From Emmonsiellopsis sp. PD_33 (taxonomy: Eukaryota; Ascomycota; Eurotiomycetes; Onygenales; Ajellomycetaceae), in contig JANTQF010000043.1 in NCBI GenBank assembly GCA_032988165.1, positions 1 to 64,000 of the forward strand: 64,000 bases of DNA, read 5' to 3'. The position numbers and the translations under genes are program-made. The notes under the pieces are model-generated. The model ran no database searches. It saw only the letters and a program-made list of their open reading frames with translations, and was not told the DNA's origin. Positions 49,742 to 61,644 of the stretch are shown here, piece by piece. Numbering within the stretch: position 1 is the stretch's first letter; each line of letters begins with the position of its first letter.

Positions 49742-50691
49742 GTCTGCTGTAAGAAGAAACAACCCTCGCAGGAACGGTGACGGCGCGTTTCTGTTGCTTC
49801 TTCAAACAACTTGAAGCTTCCTGATAACAGATTCTTCGCAAGCCGATTTAGGGGGTGGGATTTGTTATTGAAAGCGGGGTAAAGACAGTAGAGAAAATAA
49901 AACAAGACATGGTTTCTGCCATAGTCATGTTCTCATATTGTCGCATGGCAGTATTCATCGATTGACGATCAAGAAGCCAAGCTCGTTGGAATACACGATT
50001 GTTCTCCGATCGACTTGCTACCGCTCCATTGGCTGCAACTAGCAAATCACTTCACCACCGAACCCTACCCGACTGACTATCTCATTACGGGCCGCGGGTG
50101 GAATATGGACTTGGGGTAAAACCAAATAGTGGTTAATAACTCCTAATTCCGCAAAAAAGGTTCTTATTAACCGCGCTAAACACCTCCTGCATGGCCTAAT
50201 TCGGACTTAACCTCGGGAGTCCGAGGGAGCGTTTGCCCTAGTAAGTATGCAGAACTAGAGTTACTTGTGACATCTAATATGGGGAAGGAGGAAAGCCAGA
50301 AAGTCAGGTTGATTTACATTGTGGGCTTCTGTGGAGAACCCCGTAACTCCTAGTCCTAATTTCTTATACTTTAAGGAATTCTACCTCCTATTCTATCTGC
50401 GTCAAACGGTTATTACTGGATTTCCTAGAAGTCTTTATTTGGGATAGTCCACATATGCGTACACCTGGAAATAAGGTATTCATGTTAACATTCTGGTTGT
50501 AAATACATCAACATAAAAGCAAAGCGTAACGCATTACAGAATAAACGTAACGTGCAATCGAAGACAGAACAATTTCGGGGTTCTCGTATCCAAGTACCAC
50601 ACACCCCTATCAAAATGTTCGAAACATAAGAGCAAATAATCATATACAATCCTTCCCAATTAATCTCTCGTGTATTCGATCAGCGCATACT
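49742..50691. other. Intergenic region (mpaB-like / MARVEL gene)
   Basis: A 950-bp gap holding the promoter of the MARVEL-DUF3712 gene and the 3' flank of the oxygenase-like gene. AT-rich; no gene is seen. Confidence 0.55.
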
Positions 50692-51600
50692 TCAAGCTTT
50701 GGTCAATTGTCCACCGCGCTTTACCATTCTCTTCTTCAATAACCGCATATAGTACGTCTTTTGAGCCTGTCGAAGGAAAAGAGGGATAAAGGGGTACACA
50801 CTCGACATGCCCGAGATGAAAATCCCCGCAATAGCACGAGACGTCTTCGTAGATTTTAGATCAAACTGCTCTCGTACACCAGGCGGTAGCTGTTCGACAG
50901 TGAGCGGACGCACAAAAGGCATTGCAACGGTGACGATGGGTCGGGCCCAAAATGGTAGGCCTTTCGGATGGAATATCTCCCCGAGAACCCTCTTCGCGTC
51001 TGGTGACACTTTCAAGTGGTTTTCCGTCATGTCCTTCCAATATGCCCTGAACGCCTTGAGATCCGCCGGCCACATATCGTGAGGTAGTTGAAGAGAGGTT
51101 CCCATAATTGAAAACGCCTGATAGACACGCTCGGCTCTGGCAGGGGGGAGGGGTCCGTAGATCAACTCATACATTCCAACCATGGCCGCATAGATAGTTG
51201 CCGCGACCCAGAGTTGGAGTTCGGGATCCTTTGCATTGTATGAAACTTTCCCGTCTCCAACGATGCGTGAGTGTGCTTGATCCACCCATGCCTTTACTGC
51301 AGCCTTCTGTTCATCATTGCCAAATATCATCGTGTATATATACATCTGGGTATATTGAGCTCGACTGATCGCCCTGGTGGTAAAAGTGCTGTGATCCGCC
51401 ACTCCTTGCCCAACAGCAGGATGAGCGATTTGGAGTAGAATGGCGGCCGGGCCTCCAGCCATGGTAATCCCTTCCCTTGCGACCTTTTTCAGATCTTTCA
51501 TCGCCAATTCAAGGTCGCCCCGTCCGGTGCTTTTCTCCTTGTCGATGGTGATTGCATAGGAATGCTCGATGTGTTCGAACGTGGGCTTTTCCTTTTCCAT
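50692..51600 (-). CDS. ER-bound oxygenase mpaB / rubber oxygenase (DUF2236) family protein
   Basis: Single-exon gene of 302 aa. The family (DUF2236) includes bacterial latex-clearing protein, which cleaves polyisoprene with a b-type haem, and fungal MpaB, which cleaves a farnesyl side chain in mycophenolic acid synthesis. Seen here: GITMAGGPAAILLQIAHPAVGQGVADHSTF, with the conserved HPxVxxxVxDHS core, then RAQYTQMYIYTMIFG, LQLWVAATIYAAMVGMYELIYGPL and WPADLKAFRAYW. A hydrophobic C-terminal third (MPFVRPL, SSVYPFIPLFL) may sit at a membrane. No signal peptide. The actual substrate is unknown; most fungal copies are uncharacterised. Confidence 0.87.
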   Translation of the reverse strand: MEKEKPTFEHIEHSYAITIDKEKSTGRGDLELAMKDLKKVAREGITMAGGPAAILLQIAHPAVGQGVADHSTFTTRAISRAQYTQMYIYTMIFGNDEQKAAVKAWVDQAHSRIVGDGKVSYNAKDPELQLWVAATIYAAMVGMYELIYGPLPPARAERVYQAFSIMGTSLQLPHDMWPADLKAFRAYWKDMTENHLKVSPDAKRVLGEIFHPKGLPFWARPIVTVAMPFVRPLTVEQLPPGVREQFDLKSTKTSRAIAGIFISGMSSVYPFIPLFLRQAQKTYYMRLLKKRMVKRGGQLTKA

Positions 51601-53333
51601 CTTGGCGGAGGGAATTTTGCTTTGAATGATATTTTGTGAGAGACAGGGAGTTGGCGTAGGAGTAGAAATGATATTGATACTTTAAAATAACCTCGCACAA
51701 TGCAAATGAAAAGCAAAAGTAAAGAGAATAGAAACGGTAAGGGGATGTTGCATACTTCTACTACAGAGTGATGTATTTTGAATGCAAATGGTGGTATGAT
51801 ACAACGGCTGCAATCTACACCTCTCTCCTTTCCGCCCCCGAGGACCGTTGGGTCGGCCTTGGAACGGAAATTCTGAGAATAGACATGGCGAAAATGGAGT
51901 AAATCTTAGTGAACTTCGAATAGTGCCTATGACAATAGCGCAAGAGTAATCTCCAGCATGTGTGCCCTCAGCATGGGGAGTAGACATTCGGATACTGTTC
52001 GAAGCAACGTTGACAACGTGGAACCCTGCCATCCTTCCCCGGAGTGGTAATTTTTCTTTTTTTTTGCAAGGAAGGATTGAAAGCCCGAGGAAAGCGGAAG
52101 AAAGAATATTTCGTGCGTGCTATTCCGAGGATTCCAAAGCTGAGATCTTTCCGACTTCAGTCGAAATGTCAGTCTAATTCTGAACTTATTCCGAAGTGTG
52201 ATGATGTCTGCCACGCACATGTATGATTGGTGGGTTGTTTTTCGGGTCGGATCAACGACTCTCGGCCCGCGGATTGTCAACCAAACGGCGCTAGGAGTGA
52301 GAGTTAAAGTTTAAACCCTAAACCCTGCTAGTGCGCCCCAGAACTTTAAATTTTTAGCGCCTTCTTGAACGTTGGAGGAGAGCATAGGTACGGATTCCTT
52401 ATCAAATTAAATCCGCATGGCAGCAAAATTGTGCAATGCATTTACTTATTTATGGCAGCTCATTACCCCAAGAGACTCTTAAATGTTTAGAATAATTCAC
52501 TAAGAATAGTGGCCCCCAGAAAGGAATTTTATACTTGGTCATTCAATAGGGCACAGGCAATTTTAAACCTCCAACCATTAGTACACACACAGTGGCTATG
52601 GAAGGAATTACGTGAATCTTAGCGTTGTGTACTGTCAACACTCGACTTAGGTATTGAACAGGACAAGAACATAGACGTCGTAAAGAGCTTGTGCTTGCAT
52701 TTCCCGGTCCCATTGTGCTTAATAGGATAGATTCTGTTCAAAATTCCTTCTCCAGGGTTTACCAGCTGCAATCCTTGCTGTGGCTATCTTCCTACCCTTG
52801 TTGTCATCCCTTGACTACTAATAACTCATGGTAACATCCCTTGGCTAAACAAACACATTGCATTAAAGTTATATGCATATTCTGCTGTTGTCAAACAGAT
52901 GACAATAAATACATCCACTAGTCTTGAAGGTTAAAGGACGTCAGGATCAAGCCCGGATCCTTACACCAGAATAGTACTATGTGCGAAGCAGCGGTTTCGC
53001 AGCAATAAATGTGCCCTTAATATTTTTTGTATACGAAGCGTGTTAAGAAACTACCTAGGAGGCATCTGAAATGTTGATTAGACAGCCACTAATGTGTATT
53101 TGAACTATATACTAATCACTTCCACCATTATATCTCCGCAGTGCCCATACCCCCCCTTGCATTATGGATTGATGGAAATATATGTACAACAGGTGCCATA
53201 AAAAATAAGTTCCGTCTCTTATCCCCATTGCTCTCCGTCCATGGCCCTTAGCCTCCCTTCCACCACCCAATGCCGCAAAACGAGCCGTTGCCAACCGTGA
53301 TGTCGGGGTTTGAGAGTGGGTAGTTGAGCCCCA
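51601..53333. other. Intergenic region, 1.7 kb
   Basis: Upstream of the DUF2236 gene and beyond the stop of the small secreted protein. AT-rich, with no supported gene. A telomere-box-like element with two CCCTAAA-type units lies at 52313-52326. Confidence 0.55.
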
Positions 53334-53887
53334 CTATCCAAGAAGAGATGATATAACAGCCGATATCAATTGAGCCACAGCGCCGACAAGCTATAGGAAT
53401 AATGCTATTAGAGATTTCTTCAGGTAGAAAAGATAAAAATAAGTAATCTTACCGGAGCTACATCGGCAATCAATCCCTTAGTCTGGGTGACAAACTCGGG
53501 TGTCAAGAGGTTGTTTGCATTGCCGACGAGGTTCTTAGCTTTCTTGGTTCCCTCATCGTCCAGAAGGCTGGCGCCGTTTTTAAGAAGGGTCTGGATGGCT
53601 TTAAAAGTCTCGGGATTCAAAAGGTCGAGGAGTGGGCCAATGCTTCCAAGGACATCCTTAAGAAGATCACCGATACCTCCTAGATCTAGCCCTCCACCAT
53701 CCTGTCGTGCCTGTAGGACTGCATGCAAAGCTGCGGCTTGGAGGGCTTCCGGGTTTCTTGCTAACTTGGCGACAGAGGCGGCAATAGCATCCGGATTTGC
53801 TTCTGGTTCAGCGAAGGCCTCTGGGGCTGGCATTGCGATTGCCACGATTGGCATCAAAAGCACACAAAGATATTTAAAGAAATGCAT
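53334..53887 (-). CDS. Small secreted Ala/Leu-rich protein
   Basis: Unrecognised secreted protein of 163 aa from exons 53887-53453 and 53390-53334. The ATG opens a signal peptide (MHFFKYLCVLLMPIVAIA) followed by an acidic propeptide-like stretch (MPAPEAFAEPEANPDA). The mature part is amphipathic: QDGGGLDLGGIGDLLKDVLG, IGPLLDLLNPETFKAIQTLL, LVGNANNLLTPEFVTQT, ending with LVGAVAQLISAVISSLLG. No cysteines are seen in the mature region. The intron donor GTAAGA at 53452 and acceptor at 53391 are clear; without splicing the tail is unrelated. It is divergent from another secreted protein at 55035. Confidence 0.78.
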
Positions 53888-55034
53888 ATTGGGAGATAGG
53901 TGAGGCGTCGGAAGGCTGGATTTCCAAAGGAAGTTTTGGTGAGGCGAGAACAAAAAGATCCGGCGAGGGTAGATAGAGGCTTGGTCGAGCACAGAGGCAG
54001 AACTGAAACGGTCTCTTTACCTTGACTATATATACCAAGGCTGGTAAAGCCAATTCTCCTTTGTTTTTCTCATCCCCATCTACCCGATTTGTCCATGTGA
54101 AATAATTCGGCACACGCTACCACGAGCAATGTAATTTCAGGAATCCCGAGGATGTACATTGTTAAAATCCCGTCCCGATTCCGTCCCTTGGTTCCCTAGA
54201 CCAGGTCGCTATTCAAGCCAGAGTAATAACACAAACCCCCCTAAGATTCCTTAAATTTAATTTCCGAAAGCCCTTAACGAGTCTAGATGTCCAGACTATA
54301 CGTGGTGGACAGCCGCAATACTGGAGGTCTCTAAAATGGTATCACAAACTCTCCGCGGCCCAAGGAATAACATTTTGTTAATCCCGCTCGATATCAGGAC
54401 AGGGCCCCCTGTTGAGAAACTAGCACATTTGATGTGGTATTCAGCTTGAGTTTGACTCCGCATTCCCCGGAAACGTGAACTCCACAGTTGACAGTGGTGG
54501 GGCAGAACCGATGTCTAGAATATTAGACTAAATTTCCCAGTCAGGCTACATCTGTTGATCTAATAGTTCGAGGGGGCGGAATATGCAGCGGAGCAATGAT
54601 GGATTGACAGTCCACGCGTGATCCACATGGCTACCTACCCGTGTCTAAACCTTGTAAATTACCTCCCATTGCCTAAACAGGGTGCGATAAACGAGATCTA
54701 GCATCGGATTATCAGGGTAATCAGCGGCAAATTTCTTCGGCCCGCGGAATGTTGCCAGCGGGACGTTGGTAGTCCGAGCTGGGCTTTTTCATTGCTATCA
54801 ACCTTGCAGATCAGTCTAATCCTCGCCGCTTATGCGTCCATGGTAACTCCTAGAGTGAATCCGTATATAGGGTTGATAGAAACAAAGTCTATGTTCTCAG
54901 CCAGCTCACAGTTTCCGCTGGAATCTGCATTTTTGTTCAGACCTTTTGATTCTTGTCATTTTGACCATCTGGCTCTTTTGACGTTTCTCCTTTGATTTGA
55001 TTTAGCCCAAGGGTCATCGACAAAAATCACCATC
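53888..55034. promoter_or_regulatory. Bidirectional upstream region of two secreted-protein genes
   Basis: About 1.15 kb between divergent start codons, holding both promoters. Open frames (54792-54995) are short and unlikely. No other feature seen. Confidence 0.5.
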
Positions 55035-55710
55035 ATGCGGTTTTCCATCGCGTACCTGTTCCTCGCTGCTGCCGCTGTTTTTGGGGCAGATGATAAGCCA
55101 AGTCAAACAGTCAACTTAGCCAGCATGCAAGACCAAATGTGAGTGCATACCATTCTGGGGTTCGGCATATCGTATCGATTAGATATCGTGGTTTTGATTA
55201 TCTAGTTAATGTTTACTGATATCTACATTAAGATCCCAACTCGTCAATTTCCTCCCAAGCGTCCCAGCAAATTTCAAGCCCGCCACGGATGTGAGGCAGG
55301 CCCTAAGTGGTGTTGGCGCTCCGCCCTCAAGCTTGGTCGCTGCAATTATGACCGCCGTGCCATCGAATGTCTTCGCAGACGTAATCAATCCAGCTTCTCG
55401 AAAAGCCATTGCCAGCAGCTTCAAAGCCGGAAAAACTCCTGAATGGTTCAACGATCTCCCTACCCCGGTAAAGAAATACTTCTCTGAGCTCGCGGCCAAG
55501 ATGACTAGCGCTGGAGTCTCTTACAAATCGGACAGCCCGCTTGCTACTGGACTTGGGAGCTCTGGCGGTACTGGAAAAGGTGATGGAGATTTGAAGCTGG
55601 GCTCCGGGGGTTCGTCTTCCTCTTCAGCTCTTGCTCCACGCCATACAGGAGCTGTTGCCGGTAGTCTTGCTGTCGTTGTGGGCGTTCTGGGAGCCGCGAT
55701 TGCCCTCTAG
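55035..55710 (+). CDS. GPI-anchored small secreted protein
   Basis: Exons 55035-55138 and 55233-55710 give 193 aa. Signal peptide MRFSIAYLFLAAAAVFGA. The mature part reads LVNFLPSVPANFKPATDV, VAAIMTAVPSNVFADVINPA and GKTPEWFNDLPTPVKKYFSEL, resembling a group of short helical secreted proteins common in fungi but with no known function. A Gly/Ser stalk (GTGKGDGDLKLGSGGSSSSS) leads to a C-terminal hydrophobic segment (AGSLAVVVGVLGAAIAL), a typical GPI signal. The start is the only ATG with a signal peptide in frame. It may be a wall protein. Confidence 0.82.
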
Positions 55711-57231
55711 ATTTTATTTCGAACGGAGTCTTGTCAGCCAAAGAAGTATAGCTGGGAGAGTGTATTAGTTTCTCGGCCGTTTTCAGTTCTTCGAGGTTAT
55801 CTAGTGGATGGCTGGCATGTTAATTCAATCACAGGCAGGCTTATCCACTGCGCATGTAGCTTATCTATCTCACTTATTACCCCGCAAGACTGGGCCAAAT
55901 ATCTCCGCTCGGCCCCACCATTAGCAAGAACGTCATCCTTAACTGGGTTGGTGCTGCCGAACCCACTAACTCTTGTAGTGTGTGATGAGATCCTGCTAGC
56001 TCCGTAATAATGATACTCCGGCTTCAAGCTCTTTTATTAGTGCGTAGTTCTTGAGGGCTTTCAGGGACACACGTCCATTCGTAGAGTTTGAATCAATGGG
56101 GTCCCTTCATACTTTATTGGGCAGGCGTGGTGCGCGTGCATCTGTTCCTGAATTTGATATTAAGTTTATTAGTGGGTGGAATCAAGCTGCACCAGGAGTA
56201 GTTGCGGATGGAGAGGACATGTTGGACACACTGGAGGATATATTTCCAAGACGGATGGTCCACCTAAGAAAACACATGAAAAACACATGGTAGAAATAGA
56301 TACCATAATTAGTTGTGTGCATTAATTATGCCCATTGATACATACACGTTCCCATGACCATGGGAAGGAGCGGGATGTAGTGAGTTAACTACTTGTGAAC
56401 TAACACTAGTTAACTAGTTAACTTAGTTCACTAAATAGGCGAGAAGACTTTGCCCACAGACCACTGCCCACTCAACAACAACAACGACAGCAACCCTGAT
56501 TTAAGCCATCTCAATACCCTTACAGCAACGCAAACTACCAGCTCATACAAACCATAGCACTCACCGCTGAAATTTCGCTATACTCAGATATGCTGAAGTC
56601 GGGCCAAACTACCGTCGCATAAATACTGCCAAAATAGCCCGTGCCTGATCACCCAGTGGGCCTCGAATACAAGGCATGGGAAGTATGCACCTTAGCCCCG
56701 GGAATATGGCTTTCCGGGGTAACTGGGTATGCCTGGACACCAAAATCAAGCATCTACTGTCTGTCGTATGCAGGCTGTCTTCTCACATGCTTCCCGCCTA
56801 GTCTGGTTTCTTTGACGCTGAAATGCAACCATTCAGCACTAGCTGGCTAAGCGTGAGGGGGTCCTTTCAGGTGGAAGGCGTCGTTACGCCATCAGGGAAT
56901 AATATGGGGGATGCAATCGGATGACCTCTGCTTTCATGGAATTGAACTACACTAGCGTGTTGTTTTGTCTTCCCCGCCGGCGCATGTTGGGATGTATGTA
57001 CCAGGTACATCGCCCTGTTGGTACGAAGATGTTAGGTCAGGGACTGCAGGGAAACAGCTCACTAGTTCTCCACTCTGAGGAAAAAAGTTTGTCTGTCTTC
57101 CGCCATAAGTTATATACATGGGGGAAATACCCCACATGTTCCGTCTCTCTCTCTTTATTCCCTCTCATGTCTCAGGCCTCGTTGGTTACTATTATACCTC
57201 CGATTTCAGTTATTGCAGCCCTAAAACTACC
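55711..57231. other. Intergenic region upstream of the second zinc-cluster regulator
   Basis: About 1.5 kb. Short frames at 56051-56293 (starts TTG), 56641-56850 and 56921-57235 have no family support. An in-frame ATG at 57118 could extend the regulator by 38 residues. A cluster of GTTAAC motifs lies at 56383-56423, and a CAA-rich tract near 56474-56495. Confidence 0.5.
56383..56423. repeat. GTTAAC palindrome cluster
   Basis: GTTAAC occurs three times within 41 bp (from 56383, 56409 and 56417), the last two as tandem ACTAGTTA units. A short palindromic tandem array of unknown meaning. Confidence 0.7.
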
Positions 57232-60200
57232 ATGAGCAAAGAGATCAACATGGATTTTGGCGCAACCAATACCTTGATATCCCAAGCAACAGAGAACGTG
57301 GAACGTGGTTCCGCCGGTTCAGATTTCCCCTTGACTGAGGGCCGGCAAGAGCAGCAACATCACCGCCCCCGACAACGGGCTCGCAAGGCCTGCACTTGGT
57401 GTAGGGATAGAAAAGTCCGCTGTGATGTTTCTATCCACGGTCAGCCATGCACTAACTGCCGCCTTGACCACCGTTCTTGTGTTCTTCAGCCTTCAGCATC
57501 TCGCGGGTGAGAAGAGAAACCCCCCCCCCCCCCCCCCTGTTGCGTTAGATGTTTTCCTATCGTTTTTTTATTTTTATCTATAACTCCCTTGACTTTCGAC
57601 TCGGAAAATTAACATGACACATATATAGGAGACGTGGCTCTAGCTCTGCACTTGTGCGAAAAAATGGTCCTGTTAAGAAATCAAGTGGAAAGTCATGGAC
57701 GGCCAAACCTTCGCCCCAGTTGCCCCGCGGCTGTACTCCGGACGAAGCTTTGCTCTCAAACATATGGAAGGACGGTATGTCTCCGAATATTTCTGATGCT
57801 CCGTTGGTAGAACTCTTAGCTACGTTGAAATATTTCGTATTTTATTATTACGGCTATTAAATGGAAATGAAACAGGTCCACGGGACGCCCCTTATAGTCG
57901 GGGCGTGACACTCGGGATCACAATCCCCAGTAACCATACACATACGGATTCGAACGTTATCTTCTCATGCTATCCCTTTTTGAAATTGCCAGACATTGCA
58001 GATCTCCCGTCAGAGGATGTTAAGTTTCTGGAGATGAAAGGATGTTTGCACGTTCCATCCAGACCAATATTGAACGAGTTTGTGCAGCAATACTTTCTTC
58101 ACGTACACCCGTGTCTCCCTATCATAAATGAAGGGGACTTCTGGCACATGTATCACAATGAAACGAATCCGACACCAAAAGTTCGCAGCATGTCTCTATT
58201 TACCTTTCGAGCAATGCTTTTTGCGAGCTGCGCGGTATGAATCTTGCCCTTTTTTCAAGTCCAACTTGCGCGTAGGTTGCTAATCTCTTTACAGTTTGTT
58301 CCCGCCAAAGTCGTAAAATTAGCGGGTTTAGGGGATTCAAGAACGGCACGAAACACACTTTATTCTCAAGCTAAGGTCTGTTTGTTTGAGACCTCATCCA
58401 TTAGCAAAAGAATATGGCTAATATCTTTCTGTGAATCTCAGTTGTTGTTTGATCTAAAGGGGGAGAAGGACGTGTTGGCCAAAGCACAAGGAGCCGTCCT
58501 CCTAACATACCAAAGTTCCTCGATCGAGCTCCATAGCGGAAGTGTTTGGTTAACTATTGCCATACAAAATGCTATGATCTATGGAGCCCACTCCTACAAT
58601 CGCGATAACGAGACGAACAACGAACCTAACCTCAGAAATACGAAGAAACGGCTTTGGTGGTCCATTTTATTACGGGATAGAATACTACCACTTGGGTTGC
58701 GACGCCATCTTCAAATCACACCTCAGAACTTCAATCTTTCACTAGATTGCTTTACTGAAGATGATTTAGAAGATGAAATACACCATTCGCAGGTCTATAA
58801 CCCTGAGACAAAAAGGCTTCTTGCTAGAGTTCTTTACATACAATGCAAGCTTGCCATTGTTCTCACTGGAGTCATTATGCTTGTGTACTCCCCGAACGGC
58901 TTTGGGCAACCAATATTCATGAACGAAGACGCATTTTTAAGGACGGTAAGTGAGTTAGAGGATGTGAGAGCAAACTTGGCACAATGGTCGAATGATGCGA
59001 AAGCAATTCTCGGGTCAATACTCCATTCAGACAAAGTACACGAATCGGTAGCCCTCTATTCCGGATTGACGTTTCTATACTACCAGTGAGTGTTGACAAT
59101 CCTGTCTATTGTCTACTTCTCGTCATCTGGATTTGACCATTCCTCCACAGTGCCGCTCGTTTGGCCTTGTGTCATTTCGAAGCCTTGACTATAGAAGTCC
59201 ACCAAGTGTATATCCAAGAATCGCACAATAAACTTCTTGAGCGCATACGTGACGAACTTGAAAACGCCGCATCATGCATTACCAACAGTGTGAAGGGATT
59301 TCTTACGCGGGGTATCGCTCGCCATCTTCCAATTAGCGCGTGGGTTTCTTTGTCCCGTTATTGCTCTGTTCAACATATGCTAACGATTTCATACAAGTAT
59401 CGCCTACACTGCCCTTCCTTTATTACTCAACGCACTAGATGTGAAGCTTTCTTCGTCCACATCTCAAACTGCAACTAGGCAGCGACGATTCCGTTACTAC
59501 GCTGAAATTATGCAGCTATACAGAGATCGATATGATGGCACAGATGGTGTGGCTGTGTTCATTCAACAGGCTCTCAAATTTGCCGATAATCTCAACATTT
59601 CTATCATGTTTCAACAAACTCAATGTGGTAGGTCACAATATTGCCTAAAGCGATATCGATAATCTAGTCGCTCATAATATTTGTTTCATAGGGGCAAATG
59701 CTTCAGAGTCCTATGGTTGGCCTGAAATGTTTACGAGCGAACCCCGACTATATCTTCGCCTTTCCCTGACACTTGATTACGCATTTACACGGGGATATTT
59801 CCCCAAAGATGCAGACCTCCCAGCACTCATCCGTGAACTAGACGTTAAAAACCTTGCCAAGTATTCTCCAGAGATACCTTTGATGTTAGAGGACCCAGAA
59901 CTACCAGCTCCACCCACGAAGCAGGACGCCGACCACGAAATGCGCGATATACCAGAAACCGAAGAACAACAGAATCAAGAACAGGAAGTGCAACAGGTGG
60001 AGCAAGAGCAACCAGAGCGGTTTACAGTTCCCTCAGCTGGCACGCCTTCACCGTCGTTGGATCCGATTCCCACTTCATCCCCTGGGAATCCCACTCTTTT
60101 TGATTTCCATGGAATGGTAGAGCCATACTATGTAGGCCAGAACCAATCGCCCATATCCGCTCAATTGCCAGTTCCTTTCCAAGATCACAGCATATCCTCA

Positions 60201-60404
60201 GCCTACCATTTTCAAACTCTTGATAATGCATACCCGGACTACTTTAGCTTTGGAGATACTACACCCGAATCGCTTGGAATGGATCAGGAAACCAATTACC
60301 ACTCCGATCGTATGACTGGTCTCGGCTCGAATACGAAGCTTGGTTGCAGCGACGAGATAACATTATGGACGGATAGCATGTTGAATGAGATACTAGGCGC
60401 ATAG
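57232..60404 (+). CDS. Zn(II)2Cys6 transcription factor next to NRPS
   Basis: Fungal zinc-cluster regulator of 878 aa. Exons 57232-57506, 57629-57774, 57876-58234, 58295-58375, 58442-59085, 59151-59339, 59398-59627, 59692-60404 close in phase. The cluster RARKACTWCRDRKVRCD then GQPCTNC and HRSC is Cx2Cx6Cx8Cx2Cx6C. A fungal-specific TF domain follows: VQQYFLHVHPCLPIINEGDF, AKLLFDLKGEKDVLAKAQ, KKRLWWSILLRDRILPLGLRR and TALPLLLNALDVKLSS. The C-terminus is Pro/Glu/Gln-rich, likely activating. The intron 58376-58441 (66 bp) is stop-free in frame, so retention would add 22 residues. A long C-run lies in intron 1 near 57519-57538. The best start context is ACCATGAGC at 57232. The family resembles cutinase regulator CTF1-beta types by memory only. 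It may control the convergent NRPS. Confidence 0.85.
57519..57538. repeat. Poly-C tract in intron
   Basis: A run of about 20 C lies in the first intron of the regulator, just after the donor. Similar tracts occur at 164-201 and near 40903-40917 in this window. Confidence 0.85.
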
Positions 60405-61644
60405 GATGCTAGGTAATAGTTTTCTATGCAAATGTCAGTTGATTTACTTGTTTCTCTTTGGCGTTTTGAGTTTTAATTTGTTTCTCTCCTTCCATATTTT
60501 TCATGTCACCTTTGACGATCAACTTATACAAAAGATACAAAAGGACAGAACTATCAGTGGATAATGTTGGAGCTCAAATATGACCCGAGAGTGTTAGTTC
60601 TATTCTTTTTTTATTTCGCTTGGTTTGCGCCATAGGGTTCGTCCGTTGGCTTTTGATATTGCTTTGATTTTTTTATGTATATCGTAGGTAATGAATCTAG
60701 TGTGTTAACTCGGTATTGACAATATTTTATTTCTTCTACTTTTCTTTTTTGAAACAAAAAAAAAAGGGAGAGAGGAGGATATGGGAGACGCCAATTCCAT
60801 ATCACGTGACATTTCTAACCCTAGTCAATTTCCCCTGAGGGTCCTCAACTCGGCCTTCTTGGTGCAGAGGTCAGGATCGAATATGAATTTGTTGCTTTGA
60901 TTAACTAAATAGTGCTATCAGCTCTATAATATACCGCATACTCTTCCCTACTGCCCGCGTAAAAGGCAGCATCTAACTTCAACAGTACTAACTAGTACTA
61001 GTGCTATTCAAACTCAACTCACGGCATATTATCCTTACTAGGTAGACGGAGCTCCGAATATTTTCTGAAGTGGCTGTAACAGATATGGTTCTTATAGATG
61101 GATACTGCTATACTAATGTATTAGGTTACAGCCTAGAGTTTTAACTCAATTAAGTAGCTAACTGCTTAGCAGTTTGATTCTTAATAATTATAGAACCCCT
61201 ATGCAAAGTCACGATAATAGAGGAAGAATAGAATAGGGCAAGGTATAGAAGGAGGTAAGGAGGAGGAACTTCCAATCTAGTAAAATCCTGCATGCCCAGT
61301 CAGTTACCCAGACATTTAGTGTCCTGATTTTATTATATATAGGGAGATAGGTATATCAGCAGTTAGTTATATGTACGTACAAGCTGACTGACTAGGTCCA
61401 CGAAATTGCATCCAGGTCTAAATAATAATAAATATTTCTAGGAAAATATATGGGCTGGGTAGACTGCATAACCTATATAAATCATGCCATATTGTATCCA
61501 AATAGAAGATTTCATCTTTAGGCGCAGAAAAAAAAGAATAAAAAGAATAAAAATTCAAACACAACAGCAGCCACCTGATCCAGTTTTCCTAGTATTCCTG
61601 TCATGATACCCCCATCTCTCTCTCTTCCGCTCCTCAACATCCCC
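60405..61644. other. Tail-to-tail intergenic region (regulator / NRPS)
   Basis: About 1.24 kb between convergent stop codons; AT-rich, with no supported gene. A CACGTG palindrome flanked as ATCACGTGAC lies at 60801-60810. Confidence 0.55.

Noticed and set aside
56051..56293. 80-codon plus-strand frame
   Set aside because: Starts with TTG and has no family resemblance.
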